NCBI GenBank assembly: GCA_963969395.1
Contig: OZ017798.1
Span: 6,688,173-6,752,172, forward strand
Reading direction: 5' to 3'
Length of the DNA: 64,000 bases
From: Pseudoscleropodium purum
Lineage: Eukaryota > Streptophyta > Bryopsida > Hypnales > Brachytheciaceae
The notes under the pieces were generated by a model, which saw only the letters and a program-made list of their open reading frames with translations, was not told the origin of the DNA and did not search any database. Every line of letters begins with the position of its first letter. The first letter of the stretch is position 1. A program made the translations under genes and the position numbers. Shown here one piece after another: positions 38,156 to 50,440 of this stretch.

Positions 38156-38727
38156 ACAATTGCATTAACAAATTCCCACGATTTAAGAACCTAGGAGAAT
38201 TTATAGCCTTCCAAAGTAGCTAGATCTCTTCTAATGAGTCTTCTTTTGGCTTCAAGAATCCCCTAATGTTTTCACTTTGTTTGGAGTACCCAAATTGAAT
38301 GATCTAGAGTTGGAATTTTAGTGATCTATTCCTACACTAGGTGGACATATACTTACCAAAGGGCATCTAAAAATATACCATTTTAAGTCCTCCATGTCCA
38401 TGCAAATAGGGCTCTATTGCACAAGCACTTTTGTACATTGAAGATGGTTTCAACTTCATTTTTTTGGTGAAATTTGATCACCATCTAGGCCTCACAAATG
38501 ATCATTTTTAGCTCTTTGTTTCCAGAATTTTCTATTTATTATTATACCTCATTGTATCTATTTTTTTTATGACAATTTGTCTTTTTCTTACACAATATTG
38601 TTTTAGTGCTCACAAATAGTTTGTAGTAATTTCAACAATATTTTTTAGCTATCAATTTTTCCAATCAACAACTAATATTGTTCTACTACAAAGTATTCCT
38701 AATACTCCTAGTATCTTATTCTGGGTC

Positions 38728-39656
38728 TTAACCCCTAAAGTTCCTTGACTATGTTTTCTCCAAAAACTCTCTAAAACTGCCATTTTTAGGACGAGTAACC
38801 AAAAAAGTTTTAAACATTTTTAGATAAATCTAACCATAGGATCTTGTATAATGATAATTTGAGAAGATTTGAAAAAAAATTCAGAAATTTCTACCGTATA
38901 GATTGCAAGATATTAGCGTTTAAAGTGACAAAAAGCCTTTTTTTGGCCCTGCAAAAAACCGAGCAGCTGCATTTCACAAGGTCACATTTGTATGAAAAAA
39001 TGTCCAAAACGGTTGCAACTCTTTGGATTCATTCTTCAAGGCAAGTTGTCTACATGCTTGAAAAATTTCAGATCATTTGGAATTGTACAACATATAGGAA
39101 AAAAATAGTAAGTAGAAAGAAGTAGAGAATGAATCAAAACACTGAATTGTTAATAATTTAGTTATGGAATTGAAAAATTCCAATCCCAATGGTTGTAATT
39201 TTTTAATAAACAATCTTCACTTGATATTTTTATTTTTTTCAAAAATATTGAAAATTGAGTCCAATAAAGAACTTCAAAGTTTATTTTGGAGTAGAGAATC
39301 CATAACTGCTCGCAAACTAAAACACCTCATAACTTTTGACTCATTGATCAAAATGAAATGATTCAAAACTTCCTTTGTATATATAAATCTAGAAAGTTAA
39401 TTTCAAGTTTTTATTTTTGAAAAAAATGATTTTTTCAGATCTGCCTGGACTACTTGAGTTGAGAAACAAACTACATATTAGGCCATAACTTTTGACTCAT
39501 ATTTTCAAATGTCCTGAAATTTGTGCACATGAAAGATATTCCTTGTTTACACCTTGTATTCAAATTTGGACCAAAAATATAGAAACCTCTGCTCACATGC
39601 ACCTACCCGAAAAATATATGTTGCCAAAAAACGCACTTTGGTCCTTTAGGGGTTAA
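38728..39656. mobile_element. TTAA-bounded non-autonomous element (929 bp)
   Basis: Begins TTAACCCCTAAAGTTCC and ends TTTGGTCCTTTAGGGGTTAA, intact at both ends. It is closely similar inside to 37235-38155, and like it is absent from the second duplication copy. Confidence 0.8.
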
Positions 39657-41709
39657 ATATAGATTTTGCCAAAATTTTAATACTTTGAATCCTTTTAATA
39701 AATGATAAATGACTAGCTAAATGCATTGTCACTGTCTGAATGCTTTCTTAAATTTGTAAAGTGGCACATAAAAGAAGGTTGTGAATGAAATAGTTATCTC
39801 TAAATTTTCCAATTTACAAATATGTGAAATAAACACATCAAATATTCAGTTTTTATTTATTTATAGATAATTGATTTTTTTTTATATTCATAGTTTTTTG
39901 TTGATTTATTGTTTCCCTAAGTTTAAAACTTTTTATTTGATGATTTTAGTTTTTGAATGTATTTTAGAATTAAAATACTTTGAGGTGGGCTTTGTAATTG
40001 AAATTCAAATATAGAATTCAAATTAGGATTTCTTAAACTTTAAAGTATTGATCTAGCTTGTTAGGTCAAAGTATTACTAAGTGAGAGGTTTCAAATTCTA
40101 TATCTTTGAGATAATTTGTTTTAGTGAATTTAGAATTCAATCTTTTTATTATTTATACATGAGTTTGAAACTTGGTCCTCTGGATATTATAATAATAAAA
40201 TTCCAATTTTTTAAAAATGGTTTTAAAATTAAAAGATTTTCAAAATTGATAAGCTAGTGCCCGTTGAGTGTGCTTGAGTGCACTAAAAGCTTCTTTGAAA
40301 ACTAGTGGCTTGTAGCTTGTAAGCACCTATAATCAGTGAGGTGCATCACTTTGAAATTTTAATATAGTATTCTTCTAAGACTTAGCTAAATGATGTTATA
40401 ATTGAATCAATAATAATAGTAAATAATTGTTTTTTCAGTTGACCTAAAGTTGACATTGAATACACATTTTACCTCACAATTCTACAATGGCTTAGTCAAA
40501 TTGGGTACAAATTAGTGTACTAGAAAGCTAGTAACATGACATACACGTTTCTTATAAATGTTTTTTAAAATATGTTTTTTTTGTGTATTTTACAATGCCT
40601 TGCCTTCCAAAATGAACTTCTATTAACCTTTAAGAGTTAAATCCGCAACAACGAACACATTATTATGATCATTAGCTACAAAATTATATCCTAGGTTGAA
40701 TATGTATAGACTTTGTTTCTACAAGAACCTTGAAAGTAATTCATTCTCCTTTTTTGAATCCTCTTTGGCTTTAGAGGGTTCAATATAGATAAATATTAAA
40801 CAAGAATTGCTCGTTAGTTCATTGTTAGCCAATGGCATTGAGAAATAAATCCAATTATAGATTGAAAACATTAGAAACAATTCAGGAAAAAAATCTAGAA
40901 AATTTCTATTTAGAATAAAAATAGACAAACAAATTCAGACTTAGTACTTGAAAATCTGGTTCAATATGGAAATTGAAGGAAAATAGATAATAGAACTTTA
41001 AGAAAATCCCAAACGCCAATAGAAATGCTACTATACATAAAGATCTTATTCCACACTCAAGTGCCAAAATTGAATTTCCACATCAAATTTCCACATCAAA
41101 TTTCCACATCAAAAATCCATGTCACCTCATGCCATTCACAAGATGGCATGTGGCACCATTTTTTTTTAAAACAAAAGTGACTCCTTATTTTATGCCAAAT
41201 GTGACCTTCTCACAGGATAGTTTTTCTTCTCCTTCTTGATGATTTCAACCTTTTTAGGGTTTTACCTTCATAACACGCATGCTAGGGCCTATCCCTGGTG
41301 CAGTAACCTGAAATGTCTCCTTATGAAATTCTACCAAATATTTATTGACAGACAAGAATGGATGATTTGTGGGAAAGTGCTTGCAACCCTATCCTTGAAC
41401 AGTAATGGCAAAGTAGACACTTTCTCCACTTTCTTCCATAAATTGCAGCCTGGAGGAGTCAAGGATGCACTAAGGTGGAGGCACCAATGATGAGATCAAG
41501 ACCCAAGTCCAGAGACTCAATTCCTCCGTCCAGTTCCTTTTTCCCTCTGCCCTTTCAAGTACCATCGTGGTGTTGAGGCACCTGCATCAAGAAGAGACAC
41601 AGTGAAACAAAAGGGAGCAGGAATGCAAACAGCATGTACCATTGCAGTGCTCAGTTCTCGGCACAGCATGGAGGATGCTCTTATAATCCCAGATAAGTTA
41701 CACTAAAAT

Positions 41710-42360
41710 TGGGTGTAATCCTTGATGGATCAAGTCCTTTTTTCTCTCTCCAAAAAACACTCAAAACCGCTATTTCTATAGCTAAAGGTAAAAAACTTCA
41801 AGGATTGTTTTTTCACTTCACATCTAATCGAAGCATCTTACATCTAACTAGTATGAGAATGTGTGGAAAAGTTTCAAATTTTTTACCATAGAGATTACAT
41901 GATATCTTCATTTAAGTGGATAAAACAAGTTTTTTAGCACAATATTGGACTATATTTTTTGACTTTGAACATTTTTAACTTTAATATTTTGCACTATTGA
42001 GTTTTGAGCTTTAAATCTTTATGGTGTTAAATTGAATTGAGAGTCTAGGAAAAATTCAAAACATTCAAACAAATTAGTTTTTATTCTTTAAAAAAATATT
42101 AAGTAGAAATAGGTTCGAGATAGAGGGAAAATCTAAATTATTAATATCTTTAAAATAGAATTAAAATGCATTAATCCCAATGGTGAGATTGTTCTAGCAA
42201 GCAAGATAGACTATGTGGAATTTTTTTTTGGAAGAATTGTAAAAATTGCATTTAGAAATGAATCCAACAAGTTATTTTTTAAGGAAGATGCTCTAATTGC
42301 CTGAAAATCAAGATTGTTCATAACTTTCTCATAAAAAATCCAAAATTCATTTGGACGAAA
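41710..42360. mobile_element. Truncated TTAA-family element
   Basis: Contains the family's CCAAAAAACACTCAAAAC subterminal block and the core seen at 55380-55950 (ATGAGAATGTGTGGAAAA, then GAGTTTTGAGCTTTAAAT, then CCCAATGGTGAGATTGTTCT). I cannot find a right TTAA end, and the left terminus is eroded. Confidence 0.6.
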
Positions 42361-43289
42361 TGAAACGTCCAAATTGACTAAAAATGTCCAAATTGTCTTG
42401 TTGATAATTATTTTAATTGGTGAATCTTAGGGTGAGCAATTCGCAATTGTATTGATGGAAATTATCTTCATTTTAATTTTCAATTTTGCCTCATCGAACA
42501 AGTGAGCCATGAGTGATTTTTTCGCCATTCTACACCACCAATTCAAGGCCCCCATCTTCATAGTGCAAGAAGTGCATGCTAGGCATTGCTTTCAGGTTGG
42601 GTGACAAGAAATATTTGGTAATTTGTGTTTCCATTGTTTTGCATAGTTCAAGTCTACAGTTTTTCACAGCCTGAACTTATTGAAATTACTGCAAGAAAAT
42701 CTATATTTGTAGTTTAAATTGTTGATTTGGTAGTGAGTGTGAATCTAGCAGCAATTTTGAAATAGAGAATTACAGATCAAGTTTTCATCAATTGTCCCAG
42801 TCTACAAACTCAGGTAGCAAAATGTGTTGTTCAATTTCTTGGAAGACAACGTGTAGGTTATGCTAGTCTCTCACAAGCAGGTTGATTATGCTTGTTTTCC
42901 TATTGATGATATTAGAAATTTTCAGATGATCATTCGCACTAGGATCAAAGAGAATCAGGAAAAGTGTCCTTGAGAAAAATTTAGCAGCAAATCTTTTCTT
43001 TGAAAAATGGGAATGGCAATGGCAATGTGGGAACCAAAAATATGTAATCTCTTTTCCATTGTAATGTGCATCTGCTAGCTTATCTTTTTTTGTTTTACAA
43101 TCACTTGGATTTTTTGCTCCTCCGGCATGACATGGGGTTCTCCCTTCATAGCTCAATGTTATTTATACAGAGGAAGAATGTAATATATCTTAACCATGAT
43201 ACTCAAACAACGGCCACAGAAAAATTCTGCATGCTTTCCGATAACCAACATATGAAATTTCAATTACATAACTTATAGAGTTTCTACTA
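42361..43289. other. Intergenic spacer between duplication copies
   Basis: No gene supported. A minus-strand frame at 42863-43156 has no recognisable motif. Confidence 0.4.
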
Positions 43290-46200
43290 TATTTATAGAG
43301 GTTCTTCTAGAATATTACTTTATAGAGATTCTACTATATTTTACAAAGAGTCAAAAGGGAAAATAAAATAATAATAATTGATTAGGAAAAAGGAAATTGT
43401 TTAGCATTTGTTTAGCAAGTATTCTAGCTTGCTTGACTATTGTTTCTTCAATGCAGCGAGTTTGTTTTTTTTAAATTCACTTCTTGTAAAAATAATATTA
43501 ATATTGATATATATTTTTAAATAAAAAATTACATATACATATAATTGCTTATAGTTGTTGAACCTTGTCAAACAACAAGGTAGTCTGTTCAAAAAGTGCC
43601 CATGTTCTAAATGTGACCCCTACCTAAGATTGATTAACATTTTGTTTGAAATATCAATTATTGTTAATGATGAGTTAGATAGGCTTAAATAATCGCTTTA
43701 AGAGCAAATTGTCTTAATATCAAATTTTATATTATTATTTTTTATAAATATCAACCTTTTAAATTACACAATTGTAGTATTTGAAGAGTAAAGAGAATTG
43801 TCCTATATTTAAAAAGTTTAGCAGACTTTGATTCTTCATGGTGTGAAAAGTTAACATTATGCAAAGTTAAGGTTTGAAATTTTTTTAAATGAAGATTGTA
43901 TTTCCAACATTATTTTTTCCAAATTGTGTGTGTGATATTAATTTATTAAAGCAACACTATTTTGAATTAGTACAACTTAAAATATTATTATATTATACAA
44001 ATTTCCATAAAAAAAAAAATTATAGTGATATTCATTTTCCCCCTCTCTAATAGCACAAATTAGTGTAGTTTTATACAAACTTTATGAGGTAGTTGAAGGG
44101 CCTAACAAATTTTTGTAAATCATGCAACAATAGTACAAAACAAGGTGCCAAAATTTGCCAATAGACTCACTACTTTGATTTGATTTATCTTCAAGTCAAT
44201 TTTTATAACAACTCAATTCAAATGGAAAATTCTAAGATTAAAGCTTACTCTTGAAATACATTATTTTGTAAAGAAATAATTAAATCCTTGATTTTTGTAT
44301 TTAAATTTGCATAGAAAATTGTTTGAATTTGAATTTGAATTTAGTGTATTATGTAACATAAGTTTCTTCAAAAGAAGACTCCCTGTAACTTTCATATTGT
44401 TACATAATCAAAATAGAATGATTCATAAAAATCTCAAAAATAGATAAAAATTTTGTTAGAAATTTTTTTGGGGTCATGTTAGTTATTAAACAACATATTC
44501 CTTGCAATAGGGGCATGGGGCATGGGACATGGGGATCGCTCCTTGCTTAAGTTTTGTGTGTGGTCATGGCATATACAATTGACAATGAACTTTCTTTTGA
44601 CTTTACAACCTAAATGTGATTCTTAGCAAACCTTATTCTCTTTTAAAGTGGATCCTTTTATATTGAAACGTTGCAAATAAATCTTAAAGTTACTTTTTGT
44701 TAAAAATTCAATTGAAACCAAGTGCAAAGTTTAAATTTTTCCTATCAAATTATTTGCAAAATTATGCATATAGAAAAACAATATGAGGGCAAAACAACAT
44801 ATCATTTTTTTGTTGGTCAACATGAACAAAAATGTAACCCTTAGAGTCTAGAGGCCTTATTTCTATCAAAACCCACTCAAAATTGCCATTCCTATTGCAA
44901 AGAGAAAACATTTTAGAGTTGCATATGTAACCATAGGATCTTTGTACGACACTAGTGTAAGAATTTGTAGAAGAAATTTCAGTAACTTTGACTACGTAGA
45001 TTGCAAGATATTTGCATTTTACCTTTTGAGAATGGGCTAGTCACTTGGTGGAAATCATTCATTTTTGTGCAGTGTAAATTTTGCACTTAAAAAAATCACT
45101 CATTGGAAACCAAACTATTGAGGAGATTTCTTTTTATGTAAAAAATTCCGATAATATATATATGCATCTTATATAGAAGGATTCTGTATATTCACTGAAA
45201 AGTGATGAAAACAAGCTTTTTTGCACCTTACTATCTATAATTTTTGACTATGAATCTTCTTAGCTTAAAATTTTGCAACAATACTAGTACATGAGCATGG
45301 AGATGCAAGCCTACATCCTTTGAACCTTGTTGTAGGTATGTATCTATAACCATTTGAAGGTGTTTATAACATATATACCTATAATATAGGTATTTGCAAC
45401 AAACAACTATAATCGTAGAAGGTGTCTATAATATAGACTCCTAGGCACATGGGCTCATACTCCCTCATAGATTCTATATTCACAAGTTAGCACTCTTTAA
45501 AATTTTTGCACTCTTGATTTTGAATTTCTATTCTTTTATCATAAAAATTTGATTTGAGAATACTAATTTTTTTAAATATATTTCATTTTTACTCATTAAA
45601 AATCATTAAATATAATTAGATTCAAAAGTGAAGGAAAAAATAAACCATAAATAGATCTAATATGAAATTGAAATACACTAATCTCAATAATGAAATTGTT
45701 CTAACAAGACATTTACTTTGTGAAACATTTTTTAGAAAAATGGTAAGAATTGAATCCTTGAAGCTATTTTTTCAAAAACATACTTTAATTGTCTAAAAAA
45801 CAAGATTGTCCATAACTTTAACATTACTAATCTAAGTGAGATGAGTCAAAGCTTTGCATATAGAGAAAAATACAACCTTTGAAAAGTGAATTAAAAAAAA
45901 TTACTTCAAAGTTTTGAGTTTTTTATTTTGCCCACTTAACTATAATTTTGGGCTTATTGTACTAAAACTTTTATTTTCATGCATCCACTAAAATGAAAAT
46001 TATATTCCCCCAAAGCTAATATGTTTCTTTTATCTTCACATTTAATTAAAAAAATTAAGCCAAATATATAGACCATAAGAACCTACCCAAAAAACATTTT
46101 GTCTCCCAATATGACATTGAGGCTTTAGAGATTAAACAAAAATTGATAGGAACATCAAATAAAGGAATACTTAGGTGGTCATGGATAGTGGATGCCATTT

Positions 46201-49200
46201 GTGTGTGCATGATCTCTGGACTGAATTTGTGGTAGAGCATATCGTGCAATGAGGAAGAACACGTAGAACTATGCAAGATCAATATTTTTGACACAAGACA
46301 TATATATTTGCACCATTAGAGGATTTCTAGGGGGTTGGGAGGGCCGTTTCAAGCTGGTGCTCTCCATAGTTCCTCCCACAATTTTGGCAAATGGTTGTTT
46401 CCGAAAAAGAATTCAAGAAATAAAAATAAATTAAAAATCATTCTTAAAATGAAGAAAAAAGTTGAAAAAAAATTATTATTTTTAGATGTGGCTTTACCAA
46501 ATCACTTCTTGCAATTGGGAAGGGCTGAAAACCCCTCTAATGAAGGGAAAACTTAAACAAATGAAATACTCGATTTGCCTCCCAATAGTTTGATAAGGGA
46601 AGTTTAACCTCTAAGGACATTTTGGTGTTTGGGAGGGCTTTAATCAATTTTAGGTAGGCAATTATTGAATCAATTGTATGGTTGGAAATTTGTATATAGA
46701 TGGTACATCTAATGTCAAAGATGCATAAAAGATCTCACTTGAATGTAAGTTAAGTCAAACTTCATAGAATTTAGATAAGAGGTTACAAAATTTTCTCTAA
46801 TTTAGTTTATTTTCTCTCAATCTAGGCAAGTCGGGTGACAAAATACCCTTTTGTATTTGAATTTTTTTCACAAAATCTCAATTAAATCATCAAATTGCAC
46901 AAGTTGTGTAGTTCATACATTTTGAAAGATGACCCATGCGTATGCAAAGTCAAGTAAATTTTTTTCCAAAGTCTTAAAACAAATCTTATAATATAAATAT
47001 TTTACAATAGCATTTTCATGGTATAGTGCACTAGGGAATTTTTATGCTGCAATGCACTATTTTACTTTTCATTGTTTATAGGATTTTCAAATTTTCAAAA
47101 CATCACCCATTAAATTGTAATTTATCATTTATATGTATATAATCAAAATATCTAATCAATTATTTAAGAAAATTTGAAAAATTTGAAAAAATAATTTTTT
47201 TAATAGTTTTAATGATCCTTTTAGTAAATGACTAATTAAATGCATTATCATTTCTTTGATGCATCTAAAATTCATAAAACAACAATGAAAGAAAAGGTTG
47301 TAAATGAAATTTTTATCTCCACATTTTTCCAATAGAAAAATATGTGAAATGAACTAATCAAATATTTACTTGTTTTTTATTTGTAGATAATTATTTTTTT
47401 ATACTAATAGTTTTTTTTATTCACTATTATAATATCTCTTGGTTAAATTTTTTTTGATAATTTTAGTTTTTATTTATTTAGAGTTCAACTATATAGGTTG
47501 GCTTTGTATTGAAAGTTTAAATATAGAATTCAAATCAGAATTTTCTAAAATTCAAAGTATTGTCCTTGTTAAGTCAAAATATTACTAGGTGACAAGTTTC
47601 AAAATTCTATATCATCAGTATAATTTAATATAGTGAATTAAAACTTCAATATTTTTTAAAATTTTTATATAAGTCTAAAATTTGGTCTCTTCATATTGTA
47701 ATACTATAATGCTAAACATTTTAAAGTGGTTTAAATATCAAAACATTGTCAAAATTGATAAGAGTGCATGTTGAGTGCACATGAGTGTACAAAAAGTTTG
47801 TTTAAGAACCAGTGGCTTATAACTTGCTACCACCTACAATCAACGAGGTGTATTACTTTGAAACTTTAACACAATATTCTTCCAAGATTTATCTATATGG
47901 TGTTATGATTGGATTAAAAATAGTAATAGATAGTTATTTTTTTAGTTGACCTACTTGACATTGAATACACATTTCACCACACAATTCTACAATAACTTAG
48001 TCAAATTGGGTATGAATTAGTGAATTAGAAAGCTAATAACATGGCATACACATTTTCTATAAATTTCTCTTAAAATATATAATTTTTTGTACTTATGATG
48101 CTTTGCCGTCCAAAATGAACTTCCAATCCTTTAGGAATTAACCTTGAAACAACGAACCCATCACTATAATCATTAGCCACAAAATTATACTTTAGGATGA
48201 ATATGTATACACTTCGTATCTACAAGAACCTTGACAATTGTTCATTGAATTCTTTGAGCCCTCTTTGATTTCAAACTAAGGGTTCAATGGAGATCAATAT
48301 CCAAAGAGAACAGCTAGTTAGTTCATTGTTCACTATTGGAATTTGAAAAAAAATGGTTGTAGTTTGACAACATTAGAAAAAATCTAGTGAAAAAATCTAT
48401 AAAATTTCTATTTAGAGTAAAAAATAGAGAAGAAACTTGGTTTTGATACTTGAAAAACCATTTCAATATAGAATTTAACAAAAAATAGCTCATAAAACTA
48501 AAAAAATCAACTATGGTGAAAATGCTATTGTACATGAAGATCTAATTCAACACTCAAGTGCCCAAATTGAATTTCCACATCAAATTCTCAAAAATCCATG
48601 TCACCTCATGCCATTCAGAAGATGGCATGTGATACTTTTTTTTAAACAAAAGTCACTACTTATTTTATGTCAAATGTGACCTTCACATACGGTAGTTTTT
48701 CTTCTACTTCATGATGATTTCAGCCTTTTCAACCTTTTTAGGGTTTTACCTTCATACACACATGCTAGGGCCTATCCCTGGTGCGATAACCTGAAATGGC
48801 TCCTTATGAAATTCTACAAAATATTTATTGACAGACAAGAATGGATGATTTATGGGAAAGTGCTTGCAACCCTATCCTTGAACAGTAATGGCAAAGTAGA
48901 CACTTTCTCCACTTTCTTACATAAATTGCAGCCTCGAGGAGTCAAGGATACACTAACATAGACCAATAAGCGAACCACTTGTGTACATGAATAACTTGTT
49001 GTTCAGTATTGGCAATGAAATTCTGTTTCATTTGTTCCAAATTGCTTATTTGATTGGTTATTGGTGCTTCCACCTTAGACAACCAATGATCGAGACTCAA
49101 GTCAAGAGGCTCAATTCCTCCGTCCAGCGTCCACTGCAGAACATGACGCAGACTAGTCAGGCATGACTTTTTAACACGCTTGAATGATCACTCTCCTCCG

Positions 49201-49285
49201 GAGCAGTAAAAACGTGGGCGTAAGTAGAAGGTAGGAATTCAATTGTGATCCCAGATAACTTACACTGGAATTGGAGTCAGTTCGT
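43290..49285 (+). repeat. Large segmental duplication, copy 2
   Basis: Partner of 33640-41715 in the same orientation and order. It lacks the two TTAA elements of copy 1. The block 48590-48945 is the best conserved part. The right edge extends through a CTCAATTCCTCCGTCCAG block (about 49108) to CCCAGATAACTTACACTGGAATTGG (about 49252), which matches 41505-41712. Confidence 0.75.
44833..46135. mobile_element. TTAA-family element inside duplication copy 2
   Basis: Equivalent of 34803-36014, with eroded ends (TGTAACCCTTAGAG and GGCTTTAGAGATTAA). Shared by both duplication copies. Confidence 0.5.
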
Positions 49286-49355
49286 TGGTCAGTTGCCGTA
49301 GTATAACCTTTTTGTGAAGAATATCATTTTCGAACCATATGGCTGGCGACACATG

Positions 49356-49525
49356 TTATTTCTGTAACAAGGCTTTCTTCTGTTCACATTGTTGGCACAG
49401 AACCTCAGTGGTGACATGTGATGAGTTATTCCATATAACAAGGCTTTACTGTCACATTGTTGGAACTTACGGAATGGGACCTCAAGAGTGACACTTGTTA
49501 TTTCCATAACAAGGCTTTACTTTTT
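49356..49525. repeat. Tandem repeat, ~70-bp unit
   Basis: TTATTTCTGTAACAAGGCTTT at 49356, TTATTCCATATAACAAGGCT at 49431 and TTATTTCCATAACAAGGCTTT at 49498 begin successive units. The intervening parts share CACATTGTTGG, a CCTCAGTGGTGACA/CCTCAAGAGTGACA block and a TGTGATGAG-like end. Confidence 0.75.
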
Positions 49526-50440
49526 CACAAATCAAGAAGAATCACCGTGAATCTCAAATGAAGAATATCACAACCCAAGCTCTTTCGGTAACCAGAACTG
49601 AAGAACACTACAACTTGAAGAATGGAGGAGTTTAGGGTTTAGTTTTTACAGATGATAATACGGTTTGGACTACCAATCAAAAGTAGCTGCACTGGCAGTG
49701 AGGTACATATGATACTTTGGGAATGTAACAGCAAAGAATGTATTCAGGATATGATATACGCTCACATACCCACAACTCACATACACTGCGACCTTTATTG
49801 CGAGTAAGATATAGAGTCATTGGTAGTACAGGTACATAGTCTCCCTCCTGACAGGGATATAGTGTTATTAGTCCTCGACTCATAGCTGTGCTTGACTTTG
49901 GGACCCAGAATGAAAGAAAATTTAGTACCTGTTGGAGTTATTTCTCTCCACAAACCAAGGGCACGGAGAAGAGCCAACACCATAGTGCACAAGCCAATGA
50001 AAATTGATCAACATACGCATTTATAAGGACAAGTGAGGAGAAAAAGAAAACCACACCGACCTCAATTGACAATCGCAATCATCCTAAATTCTGGGAAAAA
50101 TGTTACAAACTTACAGTTACAACAAGCTACAGTTACAGATATATACGGCAGCCACTTATTCATGGAAGAATGATCCATTTTCCTTTTATCAATTTCTTTT
50201 ATTTTGCCTACCCTCTCGCACGCCCAGACGGCTCCTACCCTTTTTGTGGCCATCCAGCTCTACCATGCATTGGAGGCAGCTCCTGCCCAAGATCTGAGTC
50301 TTTTCAGTTGTACAACTTTATGGGGGATGACTGATGCACTCCCAATGCACACACCATGTAAATAACACAGAGGTGGTGTGGTATTGAACTAACTATTTAC
50401 GCACCTACAGTTGCAAGGTGCCTCTCCAAGCCCTAACTTA
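49526..50440. other. Intergenic, no gene seen
   Basis: Short overlapping frames on both strands without motifs. It includes the downstream region of the second DUF3455 gene. Confidence 0.4.

Larger units (their letters stand above)
33640..41715 (+). repeat. Large segmental duplication, copy 1
   Basis: Collinear with 43290-49285 in the same orientation. Matching anchors include 33755-33808 with 43390-43443; GTGGTCATGGCATATACAAT at about 34500 and 44560; 36040-36190 with 46160-46310; TAAATGACTA near 39705 and 47225; and an especially close block 41120-41480 with 48590-48945. Copy 1 has about 2.9 kb extra between 36450 and 39660, mostly accounted for by two TTAA elements and A/T microsatellites. 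I see no gene; short minus-strand frames at 35991-36269 and 46055-46294 are related to each other but carry no known motif. Confidence 0.75.
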
